Assembly (NCBI GenBank): GCA_020849495.1
Contig: JADLGD010000161.1
Location: 1-41,711, forward strand
Length of the DNA stretch: 41,711 bases
Source: Fluviicola sp.
Lineage (GTDB): Bacteria; Bacteroidota; Bacteroidia; Flavobacteriales_D; Crocinitomicaceae
Direction of reading: 5' to 3'
In this document: positions 1-8,270 of the stretch, piece by piece
Layout: every line of letters begins with the position of its first letter
Numbering within the stretch: the stretch's first letter is position 1
Made by a program: the position numbers and the translations under genes
Notes under the pieces: generated by a model
Seen by the model: the letters and a program-made list of their open reading frames with translations, nothing else
Databases searched by the model: none
Told to the model about the DNA's origin: nothing

Positions 1-1861
1 GATTAAATCCAAGAATGGATATGTTCTGTGTACGCCAATCATCAAACGCTTCAATGAACCATCCATTGTCCAAAAATTCCTGTTTGTGTAAGTAGTAAAA
101 ATCGGTCTCGTTCTGTTCTAAAAAATCCGAATGATGGTGTTGAATAGTGCGGATGAAACGTCTTTCTGCAGCTTCTTCGCGGTCAACAGAATACAATCCC
201 CCGGCAGGGTTTTCTGTATAAACTGTTCGTTTTGAAAGAATTGGAATTTCAATTTCACCGTAGCGCATCACTGGTGTAATCAAAATATAATCCTCTGATT
301 CACTTAAATACACCAAATGTTCGGTAATCACATTCAATGCTAGTTGTTTGATGAGCTTAGCTGGAGCAGGTTTTACGAAGGTATAATGGACCGTGATGCT
401 GTTTTCCAATACGTGTAAAAAAGTGTCTTGAAAATGACTGAATTGCGATTGATGGATGAACAGTTCGTGTTTGTTTTCTTGGAAAAATTTGAAAACGCGC
501 AATACTGCTTCATTATCAATGTACAAAAGTTCATTCCCTCTGCGGATGAATTGTTCGCCAACAAGATGTAAATTCCGCGATTCAATCCACAAGTTCTCTA
601 TTTCTACAAAATAAACCATCGTGTAGAAATCATTCTTTTGTTCTACTTGAATTTTGGCATTTGCTGGTACTATTTTGCAATGAATTAAATCCAGTGATTT
701 TGTAGTGATTTTATTATTTCCATAAAGCGCTTGTTCGTTAAAATAACAATCCAATTGCAATGGATTTTTCAGAATGGCTTTGATCGTTTTCTGTTGATTC
801 GTTGGAGTTTCAGTTTGTTCTTTTAGCTGTTGTTGGATCAATGCCCAGTAAAATTGAAAGACATTTGGTTCACTTTCTTGTTGAAGTGCTGTTTGCAAAG
901 AAGCTGGTGTTATAGGCGACTTAATATCTCCAGCTTTTGAAAGGGGCGCTTGCATCAATTGAAATACAAGACGATCTTCAAATGTACTTTCACTGACTAA
1001 TATAAACTCCTTTATTGTTGGTATGTTGGCACTAGAAGGGAAATTGAATGCAGGTAAAAGTTGTTCCTTCCATTTGGTTGTGGATTGTTCATCCAATGAG
1101 AGAATCTGAAATTTTGGTTGAATAAACAAGCGTAAATGCTCTACTTGAATGTCGAAAAAGGCATCTAAATCTTCAATGTTGGAAAGTCCCATTGCAACAG
1201 CTTTTTTCTCTAAAAGTTGTTGCCTAACATCCTGTTTGAAAGGCAATTGTAGTTCTTTGCTTAAAAGAATGTCATGCAAAACAGTGTGTAAATGAACACA
1301 AGGTTTTTTTAAAGTAGAATCACACGAACATTTGAGTAAAACATCTTCGCTTCGTTGTGTAATTTGAAACGCATATTCGCTTTGATACCCTTGTCTTACA
1401 ATTCCGCTTAAATCATTTGCGGTAATTTTTGCCTTCAGAACTTGGATATTTCCGTAGGAAGTATGTGTGTGCAAGGGTTTAGTCGCTAAAGCATCAATTT
1501 CAAAGCCATCTAAATCCAATAGTTGTGTCTTTTCAAACACAAAAAAACCGTTGATTTTTGAAACGACTGTATCCGTTTCTTCATGAAATAACAATTGTTC
1601 ATCTGCATGTACAAGTACGTTAACGATGTGTTTGCAATGGCCAGCTTGTAAGAAGGAACAGGTACATTTTGCTCGAATGACCTTTTCATGATTATACAAA
1701 ATGGATACTTCGTATTTCTCTTTTTCTTGTACTAAGGCATCAATGACCCCATCTTTTATTTTAATACTTCGGATGATGGAATCAGTATAACTTTCGCGAG
1801 TTTTCGCAGTCGTATAATGATCTATGAAGGCTTGAAAAATGGGGTTTTCTAATCGTAGCAT
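1..1861 (-). CDS. SWIM-finger SNF2-type helicase-related protein, N-terminal part (runs off left edge)
   Basis: An open frame runs from the ATG at 1861 to the window edge without a stop, giving 620 codons of the N-terminal part. Two SWIM zinc fingers (CxC...CxH) are visible: Cys66/Cys68/Cys76/His78 and Cys178/Cys180/Cys188/His190. SWIM fingers at the N-terminus followed by a long beta-rich region are typical of bacterial SNF2-family ATPases, whose helicase motifs lie in the C-terminal half. That half is not in the window, so helicase identity is inferred from the architecture. The gene starts 32 bp after the MBL hydrolase stop and reads the same way, so it is probably the distal gene of the rpoN unit. 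No frameshift was seen. SWIM domains bind DNA or proteins; the cellular target is unknown. Confidence 0.75.
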   Translation of the reverse strand, partial: MLRLENPIFQAFIDHYTTAKTRESYTDSIIRSIKIKDGVIDALVQEKEKYEVSILYNHEKVIRAKCTCSFLQAGHCKHIVNVLVHADEQLLFHEETDTVVSKINGFFVFEKTQLLDLDGFEIDALATKPLHTHTSYGNIQVLKAKITANDLSGIVRQGYQSEYAFQITQRSEDVLLKCSCDSTLKKPCVHLHTVLHDILLSKELQLPFKQDVRQQLLEKKAVAMGLSNIEDLDAFFDIQVEHLRLFIQPKFQILSLDEQSTTKWKEQLLPAFNFPSSANIPTIKEFILVSESTFEDRLVFQLMQAPLSKAGDIKSPITPASLQTALQQESEPNVFQFYWALIQQQLKEQTETPTNQQKTIKAILKNPLQLDCYFNEQALYGNNKITTKSLDLIHCKIVPANAKIQVEQKNDFYTMVYFVEIENLWIESRNLHLVGEQFIRRGNELLYIDNEAVLRVFKFFQENKHELFIHQSQFSHFQDTFLHVLENSITVHYTFVKPAPAKLIKQLALNVITEHLVYLSESEDYILITPVMRYGEIEIPILSKRTVYTENPAGGLYSVDREEAAERRFIRTIQHHHSDFLEQNETDFYYLHKQEFLDNGWFIEAFDDWRTQNISILGFN

Positions 1862-1893
1862 GATTAAAATTGCCAGATGTAATTACTGCGCTT

Positions 1894-2502
1894 TTATTCT
1901 CCTATGGTGGTAGTTGGACCATGACCTGGATACACGATGGTATTTTCAGGAAGTGTAAACATGCGTTCATGAATGCTTTTCTTCAAAACGTCCATGGAAC
2001 CGCCTGGTAAATCGGTTCTACCAAAACTACCTTTAAACAAGATGTCACCACCGATCAAAACGGCGTTTGCTTCATTGTAAAAAGCGATGTGTCCAATCGA
2101 ATGTCCTGGTGCAAAAATGACTTTGAATTCAAGTGCTCCAAAACGAATAATTTGATGATCTTCTATGAAAATCGTTGGTTCAGGAGAACTCACAAAAGCT
2201 GGGAATCCATACATTTGAGCAGAACGTTCAGCCAAACTTAAGGTGAACAATTCTTCTTTGTGGGTGATTAAATCCACCTTAAAATGGTTTACACAAAATG
2301 CATTTCCTAAGATGTGATCCAAATGACAATGCGTATTCAATATGGCGTGAACCGTTAATGCGTTTTCTTGAATAAAATCCAGCAAAGCTTGTTGCTCGAA
2401 ACGTTCGTAACATCCCGGATCAACAATCACAGCATCTTTTCCACTGTAAACAACAGAAGTGTTTTCTTGAAAACCGTTGAAAGTAAAAGTTTGAATGGTC
2501 AT
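1894..2502 (-). CDS. MBL-fold metallo-hydrolase, glyoxalase II-like
   Basis: A 202-residue protein of the metallo-beta-lactamase fold. The zinc-binding HxHxDH motif is at 58-63 (HCHLDH). Further ligand positions appear in APGHSIGH and in GGDILFKGSFGRTD, and the C-terminal PGHGP motif is present. The length and motif order fit the small hydroxyacylglutathione-hydrolase-like family (YcbL type). Substrate cannot be read from sequence, although thioester hydrolysis is usual for the family. The start chosen is ATG 2502 (MTIQTFTF), the usual family N-terminus. An in-frame TTG at 2514 would overlap the upstream gene. The gene lies 4 bp after the PAP2-like gene, in the same transcription unit as rpoN. 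Confidence 0.85.
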   Translation of the reverse strand: MTIQTFTFNGFQENTSVVYSGKDAVIVDPGCYERFEQQALLDFIQENALTVHAILNTHCHLDHILGNAFCVNHFKVDLITHKEELFTLSLAERSAQMYGFPAFVSSPEPTIFIEDHQIIRFGALEFKVIFAPGHSIGHIAFYNEANAVLIGGDILFKGSFGRTDLPGGSMDVLKKSIHERMFTLPENTIVYPGHGPTTTIGE

Positions 2503-2506
2503 TGGA

Positions 2507-3160
2507 TTAAACAAAAAAGAAGTAAACGGCTGAAGTAGTGGCGATAAATCCTATAAAATACCCCACAATACTTTGTTTTAAATCATGTGCTTTGATCAGC
2601 ATTCGCATCGACATCACAAATCCGCTAAGTACAAAACTTGCAGCAACCAGCAGTATTGGGAAAATTTCCATGTGACTGTAATAGGCATAGAGAAAACCAG
2701 ACAGAATTCCCATTCCTGCAGCATGCAATGAAACTTTCCATTTGACAGTTAAAACGGTACAAATAAAAACAGTTGCTAATGAACCGTAAGCCAATCCCAG
2801 TAAAAAGTGAAAGCCAGGTAATTGTTCGGGCACCATTTTATGTAGCATGACAATCAATGCAATGCCAAATAAATTGACCAAGATGGAAGGCATCACTCGC
2901 TCTTTGCGATTATCCATTAAAACAGAGGTGATTGCTCCTCTTATTTGTAAAAACAAAATAGTAATCGCTGGAGCTAAAAATGAAAACGCAATGAACAAAT
3001 AGAGAATCGCGTACTTTTGATCTTCTGTTAAGATGAACAAGGAATTTGGCTGCATGAAATTTTCCTCCCACGATTCCACAAACATGACTGTAAGTAGGGC
3101 GTAAACAGGTGCCATCAATGGCAGAAATAACCAAGAAGTAAATTTTGCTACTTGTTGCAT
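2507..3160 (-). CDS. Multi-pass membrane protein resembling a degenerate PAP2 phosphatase
   Basis: A 217-residue integral membrane protein with about six hydrophobic segments. Three short pieces recall the PAP2 phosphatase signature: DNRKERVMP for the K-x6-RP motif, SLHAAG for PSGH, and a C-terminal RMLIKAHDLKQ segment followed by GYFIG for the SRxxxxxHxxxD motif. The resemblance is partial, so it may be a divergent lipid phosphatase or a non-catalytic relative. The start ATG at 3160 overlaps the rpoN stop by one base (TAATG), which suggests translational coupling. The MBL hydrolase follows after 4 bp. Its role is unknown, with lipid or cell-wall carrier metabolism the most reasonable guess. 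Confidence 0.6.
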   Translation of the reverse strand: MQQVAKFTSWLFLPLMAPVYALLTVMFVESWEENFMQPNSLFILTEDQKYAILYLFIAFSFLAPAITILFLQIRGAITSVLMDNRKERVMPSILVNLFGIALIVMLHKMVPEQLPGFHFLLGLAYGSLATVFICTVLTVKWKVSLHAAGMGILSGFLYAYYSHMEIFPILLVAASFVLSGFVMSMRMLIKAHDLKQSIVGYFIGFIATTSAVYFFFV

Positions 3161-4614
3161 TATAATTCTTTTCTCAAGCGTGCAACTGGAATGTTCAATT
3201 GCTCGCGGTATTTAGCAATCGTTCTACGAGCAATATTGTAGCCTTTATCATTCAATAATTTTGCTAAATGCTCATCCGTTAATGGCTTGCGTTTGTTTTC
3301 AGCTTCAATGGCGTCAGACAAGATTTTTTTCACCTCTCTTGTTGAAACCTCTTCTCCAGAATCAGTAGATAGCGATTCAGAAAAGAAATATTTCAAGGAA
3401 TAAACACCATAACCAGTTTGTACATATTTGCTGTTTGCAACACGTGAAACAGTAGAAATATCCAAATTCACGATTTCAGCAATGTCTTTCAAAATCATTG
3501 GTTTCAACTTGGTATCATCTCCAGTCAAAAAGAATTCTTTTTGATAGTTCATGATGGTTTCCATTGTGTTGTAGAGCGTATGCTGGCGTTGACGAATCGC
3601 ATCGATAAACCATTTTGCTCCATCTAATTTTGATTTCACAAACACCAATGCATCTTTGTCTGATTTGGAAGTTTTTGCGCCTTCCGCATAGCTGCGCAAT
3701 AGTTGTTCGTATTCACGAGAAACTTTTAAATCAGGTGTGTTCCTACCATTGATTGTCAAATCCAAACGACCTTCCATTTCAGTAATCATGAAATCAGGAA
3801 TGACTTGTTGCATGTTTTTCGCTGCTTCTTTCATGGAACCACCTGGTTTCGGATTCAAGCGTATGATCGCATCGATGGCTTCTTTCAAATCTTGATCTTC
3901 AATCTCCAGTTTCTTCTGGATTTTATCGTAGTGCTTTTTTGTGAATTCTTCGAAATGATCTTGTAGGATTTTTTTAGCCGTGTAAAGCGTGATGTTTCCT
4001 TCTTGCTTGCGTTCTATTTGTAACAACAAACATTCGCGTAAATCCCTTGCACCAATTCCAGCAGGATCTAGTTCTTGTACCATTTTCAAAACTTCTTCAA
4101 CGTCTTTTTCTGTCACGTTGATGTTGGCAGAAAAAGCTAAATCGTCAACAATGGCTTCAATTTCACGATTTAAATAACCGGATTCATCCAAGTTTCCAAT
4201 AATGGTGTCTGCAATCAAAAATTGATTGTCATCCAAGTCTAGTAAGTGTAATTGCTCCGTCAGTTTTTCTTGGAAAGAAGCTTCTACAGACAATGGGACA
4301 CTACGTTCCTCATCGTCTTTACTGGTATTGTTTGCTTGTGTTTTATAATCGGGGGTATCGTCGTCGAAGTAATCGCTGATGTCAAAATCATCGTCTTCGT
4401 CAAATTCTTTTTCATCATCTTGATCGTAGTCGTCGTTTTCTTCAAAGTCATCTTCAAAATCTTCACCTTCTTCTAAAGCAGGGTTTTCTTCCAATTCTTG
4501 TTTGATGCGTTGATCCAGTTCCATTGTAGGAACTTGCAACAATTTCATCAATTGAATTTGCTGAGGTGAAAGTCGCTGTTCGAGTTTCTGTGATAATTGT
4601 TGTCTTAATGCCAT
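3160..4614 (-). CDS. rpoN: RNA polymerase sigma-54 factor
   Basis: A 484-residue sigma-54. The N-terminal region I is Gln/Leu-rich (RQQLSQKLEQRLSPQQIQLMKLLQ). It is followed by a very acidic Asp/Glu-rich region II at roughly 45-90, the core-binding region, an HTH-like segment (DIAEIVNLDISTVSRVANS), and the diagnostic RpoN box ARRTIAKYRE at 462-471. It recruits core polymerase to -24/-12 promoters and needs an AAA+ activator to open them. A -7 element TATATTTG lies about 50 bp upstream, so rpoN itself appears to be transcribed by the housekeeping sigma factor. It heads a unit with the PAP2-like, MBL and SWIM-protein genes. No sigma-54 activator gene is present in the window. Confidence 0.97.
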   Translation of the reverse strand: MALRQQLSQKLEQRLSPQQIQLMKLLQVPTMELDQRIKQELEENPALEEGEDFEDDFEENDDYDQDDEKEFDEDDDFDISDYFDDDTPDYKTQANNTSKDDEERSVPLSVEASFQEKLTEQLHLLDLDDNQFLIADTIIGNLDESGYLNREIEAIVDDLAFSANINVTEKDVEEVLKMVQELDPAGIGARDLRECLLLQIERKQEGNITLYTAKKILQDHFEEFTKKHYDKIQKKLEIEDQDLKEAIDAIIRLNPKPGGSMKEAAKNMQQVIPDFMITEMEGRLDLTINGRNTPDLKVSREYEQLLRSYAEGAKTSKSDKDALVFVKSKLDGAKWFIDAIRQRQHTLYNTMETIMNYQKEFFLTGDDTKLKPMILKDIAEIVNLDISTVSRVANSKYVQTGYGVYSLKYFFSESLSTDSGEEVSTREVKKILSDAIEAENKRKPLTDEHLAKLLNDKGYNIARRTIAKYREQLNIPVARLRKEL

Positions 4615-4664
4615 GTGACGATTTCTTCTGTTTTTCGATCAAATAACGATTTCTCGATCTGTTT

Positions 4665-4672
4665 CAAATATA
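4665..4672 (-). promoter_or_regulatory. Putative -7 promoter element of rpoN
   Basis: TATATTTG on the minus strand matches the Bacteroidota -7 consensus TAnnTTTG. It is 50 bp upstream of the rpoN ATG, leaving room for a leader of about 45 nt. No clear -33 TTG was found at the usual distance. Confidence 0.5.
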
Positions 4673-4738
4673 CGTCAAAATCGAATATCATTTGCTTGAT
4701 TTGTGATGAATCTACATGGCTTAAGTTCATTTTAAAGT

Positions 4739-4776
4739 AAAAAAAGAAAGAGCAATCTAAATTGAGATCACTCTTT
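4739..4776 (-). terminator. Terminator of the DUF4143 ATPase gene, overlapping its stop codon
   Basis: On the minus strand AAAGAGTGATCT and AGATTGCTCTTT form a 12-bp stem (two G-U pairs) with a 6-nt loop, followed shortly by seven T. The TGA stop (4770-4768) lies inside the 5' arm, so the hairpin begins within the last two sense codons. Confidence 0.85.
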
Positions 4777-6477
4777 CAGTATGGTAGCTAGAAATTCAAC
4801 TCCTTTTTCAGTAATACTGTACTGTTGATAACGACTTTTGATGTTTGTCTTATCTGTTAGTTCTAACAATCCCATTTCCATCAACGGCTGTAAGTAGTTC
4901 CTTTTGTTGGTTGTTTGAAAGGTTTTTTGTAAAACTTCCTCCAATAAGTATCGCGCGGATTGCGGAGCTTTCAAACAGGCTTCTAAAACTAACTGATTGG
5001 ATGGTTTTTGAGTTGTTTTTTGTTGTTTGATTTGCTTTTTCTTTTCCTTTTTTGCCTTGTATTTTGCTGCAGGTTCTCTAAAAAACAAACTTGGTTTGAC
5101 TTGAATTTCATAGCTTGATTTACTTGAAAACCACTGAATGTATGCATCAATTTTTGAGGCATGGAAATAGGGTATGTTGATCAATGTAAACGCTTTTCCT
5201 GTTGCCGTTTGTAGTTGATCCACAGAAAACTCTCCCGCATACAAGCGTATAGCAATGTCTACAGGTGAGCTTTCCATATATACAAACAAGGATTTAAGTT
5301 TCCCTGTTTTTCCTGATTTTACTTCTACTGGATACAATTTGCCTTCATGTTGCACCAAGTAATCAATTTCAGCCTGTGATCCTCTTTTTTGTCGTACCCA
5401 AAAATGTGGCGTTTCACTTGGATATCGCAATCCTGCAAATAGTTCTTGACCTACTAAATGCTCTATCATTTTTCCTGTGTAAACAGTACACAAATCGGTA
5501 CTTCGCAATACTTCAACTTGTATGTTTGCAACAAAGTTCATCAAGCCGGTATCTAAAAAATGCAGTCTTGGTGCTTTAGCGAAGTCTGTTTCTATTGGGT
5601 ATTGTTGACCAACTGTTGGGTAAATCAATTTACAGAGATGTGTTTTTTCCAACATCCGAAACAGCTCTGCTATTGTTTTTGATTGATAAGTCATTCCTCC
5701 AAATCCACTAAAGGTAATGCGTGATCCTGCTTCTTTCCCTAGCTGTTGTATCACAAAGCGCAATTGTTGTAATTGCTCAAAGGTTTGGGCATACTTTTCT
5801 GCATCGTCCTGATAGGATTCGATTAATTCTTCGAATATAGGCTTGAGTTGCGTGATGTCTTTGGTTTCAATGTAGCGTTGTATCACTGCTGGCATCCCTC
5901 CTAAAAACGCATAAAAGGTGAATTTTTCAAACAGTAAGTTTTCTGCTATTTTTGGAACTGGTATTTTTTGGAATGCTTCTATTTGTTGTGGTGTGCTTGT
6001 AGCGATGAGGTATTCTTCAAAGCTGAATGGGCGTAACATCAAATAGGAAACTCGCCCCACAGGAAAGGTCACGCTTTTCCCCAATAAACTTTCTAACATA
6101 CTTCCAGCTGCTATAACTGGCAACTCGGGCAATTCTTCATAGAAATAACGCAACATGTTTACAGCTGTCGGAACTTGCTGTATTTCATCTATGAACAACA
6201 ATGTTTCTGATCGTAAGCGATAATCTAAGCCATACTCCAAAAACAGTTGTTGTGTGAGTTCTTGTGCGTCTTGGTAACTATGAAAAAATGCTGCGTCTTT
6301 TGGTTTTTCTAAGTTTAATCCAAGGTATTGTTTGAATGTTTTTCCAAATGTCGCAACGAGTGTTGTTTTACCAACTTGTCGGGCACCACGTATGATCAAT
6401 GGTTTTCTTCCCACTGAACTGCGCCACTGCTCCAAGTCATCCATTCGTTTGCGGTAAAACATAGTTAATTTATTCAT
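4768..6477 (-). CDS. AAA-type ATPase with DUF4143 and C-terminal winged-helix-like region
   Basis: A 569-residue P-loop ATPase. Walker A is GARQVGKTT (31-39) and Walker B is LLFIDEIQ (93-100). The DUF4143-type C-terminal half contains FLGGMPAVIQRYIE and then an EIDYLV...PVEVKSGKTG segment that recalls the D-(E)xK core of PD-(D/E)XK nucleases. A Lys-rich linker (about 470-492) leads to about 76 residues that look like a winged helix. This tail is longer than in the commonest members. The family is widespread in bacteria and archaea and its function is unsettled. An alternative start is Met6 (6462), since relatives usually begin near MFYRKR. The gene stands alone between asnS and rpoN, with its own terminator and a periodic repeat array upstream. 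DNA binding by the tail is inference. Confidence 0.85.
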   Translation of the reverse strand: MNKLTMFYRKRMDDLEQWRSSVGRKPLIIRGARQVGKTTLVATFGKTFKQYLGLNLEKPKDAAFFHSYQDAQELTQQLFLEYGLDYRLRSETLLFIDEIQQVPTAVNMLRYFYEELPELPVIAAGSMLESLLGKSVTFPVGRVSYLMLRPFSFEEYLIATSTPQQIEAFQKIPVPKIAENLLFEKFTFYAFLGGMPAVIQRYIETKDITQLKPIFEELIESYQDDAEKYAQTFEQLQQLRFVIQQLGKEAGSRITFSGFGGMTYQSKTIAELFRMLEKTHLCKLIYPTVGQQYPIETDFAKAPRLHFLDTGLMNFVANIQVEVLRSTDLCTVYTGKMIEHLVGQELFAGLRYPSETPHFWVRQKRGSQAEIDYLVQHEGKLYPVEVKSGKTGKLKSLFVYMESSPVDIAIRLYAGEFSVDQLQTATGKAFTLINIPYFHASKIDAYIQWFSSKSSYEIQVKPSLFFREPAAKYKAKKEKKKQIKQQKTTQKPSNQLVLEACLKAPQSARYLLEEVLQKTFQTTNKRNYLQPLMEMGLLELTDKTNIKSRYQQYSITEKGVEFLATILKE

Positions 6478-6600
6478 TTATCCCACAAATATATGGTTAA
6501 TTATTTGATTGAAAAAACAAAATACATAGTTAAATTAAAAAATTAGTCATCTTATTACATAGTTAAAAAATATTATCCATCGATAAATTACATAGTTAAA
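6459..6600. repeat. Five-copy motif array (TTTAACTATGTA) at about 33-bp period upstream of the ATPase gene
   Basis: Three exact copies of TACATAGTTAAA (plus-strand sense) start at 6523, 6556 and 6589, exactly 33 bp apart. A degenerate copy (ATATGGTTAA, 6491-6500) sits exactly one further period downstream on the gene's side. A fifth (ACATAGTTAA, 6459-6468) overlaps codons 4-6 of the ATPase at a 32-bp step. The sequence between copies is not conserved, so this is an iterated site and not a simple tandem repeat. Thirty-three base pairs is close to three helical turns, which puts the copies on roughly one face of the DNA. Confidence 0.9.
6486..6493 (-). promoter_or_regulatory. Putative -7 promoter element of the DUF4143 ATPase gene
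   Basis: TATATTTG on the minus strand matches TAnnTTTG. It abuts the degenerate repeat copy and lies 8 bp before ATG 6477 or 23 bp before ATG 6462. This favours Met6 as the start, or else a nearly leaderless message. The repeat copies lie over and upstream of this promoter, as operators would. Confidence 0.5.
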
Positions 6601-6616
6601 ATAAAGTAGCAACGAC

Positions 6617-6651
6617 AAAAAAACGCTTCTTGAATGAACAAAAAGCGTTTT
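6617..6651 (-). terminator. Terminator of asnS
   Basis: The minus-strand stem AAAACGCTT / AAGCGTTTT (9 bp, arms 6643-6651 and 6620-6628) is followed by a T-run (6623-6617). It sits just after the asnS stop and separates asnS from the ATPase gene. Confidence 0.85.
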
Positions 6652-6672
6652 GAAAATGATTATTTTATGGGA

Positions 6673-8124
6673 TTAAAATTCTGCGTTCAATGGTGTTCTT
6701 GGGAATGGAATCACATCGCGAATATTGCTCATTCCAGTAACGAACATCACCATGCGTTCAAAACCTAAACCAAATCCAGCGTGTGGAACGGATCCAAAAC
6801 GACGTGTATCTAAATACCACCACAATTCTTCTTCATGGATGCCAAAATCAGCACATTTTTTCTTTAAAATGTCTAAACGTTCTTCACGTTGGGAACCTCC
6901 AACCATTTCACCAATTCCTGGGAAAAGGATGTCCATTGCTGCAACGGTTTCTTTTCCTGGTTCACATCCGTCGTTTGCACGCATATAGAATGCTTTGAAG
7001 GAAGCTGGATAATCGGTAATGATAACAGGGCGTTTGAATTCTTTTTCTACCAAATAACGTTCGTGCTCTGATTGTAAATCTGTTCCCCAATCCACATCGT
7101 ATTGGAATTTCTTCTTTTTGTAATGATTGGAGTTGCGCAAAACATCAATGGCTTCTGTATAGGTAATACGTTTGAAATCATTGGTTGTCACAAATTCCAA
7201 GCGTTCGATCAATGTCAATTCATTGCGCTCGTTTTGCGGTTTTGTTTGTTGCTCTTGTGCTTCGCGATCATTTAAGAATTTCAAATCTTCTGCACAATTG
7301 TCCATGACGTACTTACAGATGTATTTCAACATGTCTTCTGCAAGGTTCATGTTGTCTGTGATATCATTGAAAGCAACTTCCGGTTCGATCATCCAAAATT
7401 CTGCTAAGTGGCGAGAAGTGTTTGAATTTTCTGCGCGGAATGTTGGTCCAAAAGTGTAAATCTGACCCAAGGCCAATGCTGCTAATTCTCCTTCTAACTG
7501 TCCTGAAACGGTTAAGTTTACTGCTTTTCCAAAGAAATCTTCTTTGAAGTTGACGCTTCCGTCTTCGTTCAATGGAGGATTGATTGGATCTAAATTCGTT
7601 ACACGGAACATTTCTCCAGCTCCTTCTGCATCAGAACCAGTGATGATAGGTGTATGGATGTAGTAAAATCCTTGGTCGTTGAAGAATTTGTGTATAGCGT
7701 AACTCACGGCATGACGAATGCGGAAAACAGCTCCAAAGGTGTTGGTTCTGAATCGTAAGTGTGCCTGTTCTCTTAAAAACTCTAAACTGTGTTTTTTGGG
7801 TTGCATCACGGTGCGTTGTACATCATCTGTATGTGCTTCACCAATGATTTCAATCGCTGTTACTTGCAATTCTACTGCTTGTCCACTTCCTTGTGATTCA
7901 ATCAATGTTCCTGTAAGTCCAACTGCTGCAGCTGTAGTGATTTTTTTCAAGATGGATTCGTCAAACTGTTCAAAGTCGATAACTCCTTGTAAATTATTGA
8001 TTGTAGAACCGTCATTCAATTGAACAAAGCGGTTACTGCGGAATGCGCGAACCCAACCTTTTACTACGTAAGTTTTGCCAATTTCTGGCTGACTCAATAA
8101 ATCTGCAATCTTAATTCGTTTCAT
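6673..8124 (-). CDS. asnS: Asparaginyl-tRNA synthetase
   Basis: A 483-residue class IIb aminoacyl-tRNA synthetase that charges tRNA-Asn. The N-terminal OB-fold anticodon-binding domain ([20 protein letters not shown]) is followed by the catalytic core, with class II motif 2 ([21 protein letters not shown] region) and motif 3 GFGLGFERM (450-458). The length is normal for the family and no break was seen. It has its own promoter-like element (8145-8152) and terminator (6617-6651), so it is probably monocistronic. Confidence 0.97.
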   Translation of the reverse strand: MKRIKIADLLSQPEIGKTYVVKGWVRAFRSNRFVQLNDGSTINNLQGVIDFEQFDESILKKITTAAAVGLTGTLIESQGSGQAVELQVTAIEIIGEAHTDDVQRTVMQPKKHSLEFLREQAHLRFRTNTFGAVFRIRHAVSYAIHKFFNDQGFYYIHTPIITGSDAEGAGEMFRVTNLDPINPPLNEDGSVNFKEDFFGKAVNLTVSGQLEGELAALALGQIYTFGPTFRAENSNTSRHLAEFWMIEPEVAFNDITDNMNLAEDMLKYICKYVMDNCAEDLKFLNDREAQEQQTKPQNERNELTLIERLEFVTTNDFKRITYTEAIDVLRNSNHYKKKKFQYDVDWGTDLQSEHERYLVEKEFKRPVIITDYPASFKAFYMRANDGCEPGKETVAAMDILFPGIGEMVGGSQREERLDILKKKCADFGIHEEELWWYLDTRRFGSVPHAGFGLGFERMVMFVTGMSNIRDVIPFPRTPLNAEF

Positions 8125-8144
8125 CTGTTTGTTCTAGTGCTCAC

Positions 8145-8152
8145 AAAAATAG
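8145..8152 (-). promoter_or_regulatory. Putative -7 promoter element of asnS
   Basis: TATTTTTG on the minus strand (consensus TAnnTTTG) lies 20 bp before the asnS ATG, which implies a very short leader. Confidence 0.5.
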
Positions 8153-8214
8153 CAAAGAATGTAAGATGATAAAGGTGTAATTACGCTTTTTCCACTTTAT
8201 AACTAGGATAAATG

Positions 8215-8249
8215 AAAAATGCCCTTCTACTTTGATCGTAAAAGGGCAT
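8215..8249 (-). terminator. Terminator of dxs
   Basis: The minus-strand arms ATGCCCTT (8249-8242) and AAGGGCAT (8226-8219) form an 8-bp stem followed by TTTTT. It lies 21 bp past the dxs stop. Confidence 0.85.
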
Positions 8250-8270
8250 AAATCTTAGCTGACGTAGGGT

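Noticed and set aside
4252..4476. Plus-strand hydrophobic frame of 74 codons inside rpoN.
   Set aside because: It is the antisense of the acidic Asp/Glu-rich region II of sigma-54, whose complement reads as Val/Ile/Phe-rich. It has no promoter and no independent support.
6491..6500. ATATGGTTAA in the ATPase repeat array also occurs inside the TetR operator at 12681-12690 region, suggesting a shared regulator.
   Set aside because: The shared core is short and AT-rich, the other array copies read ACATAGTTAA and are not palindromic, and the two sites differ in layout. Chance similarity is more likely.
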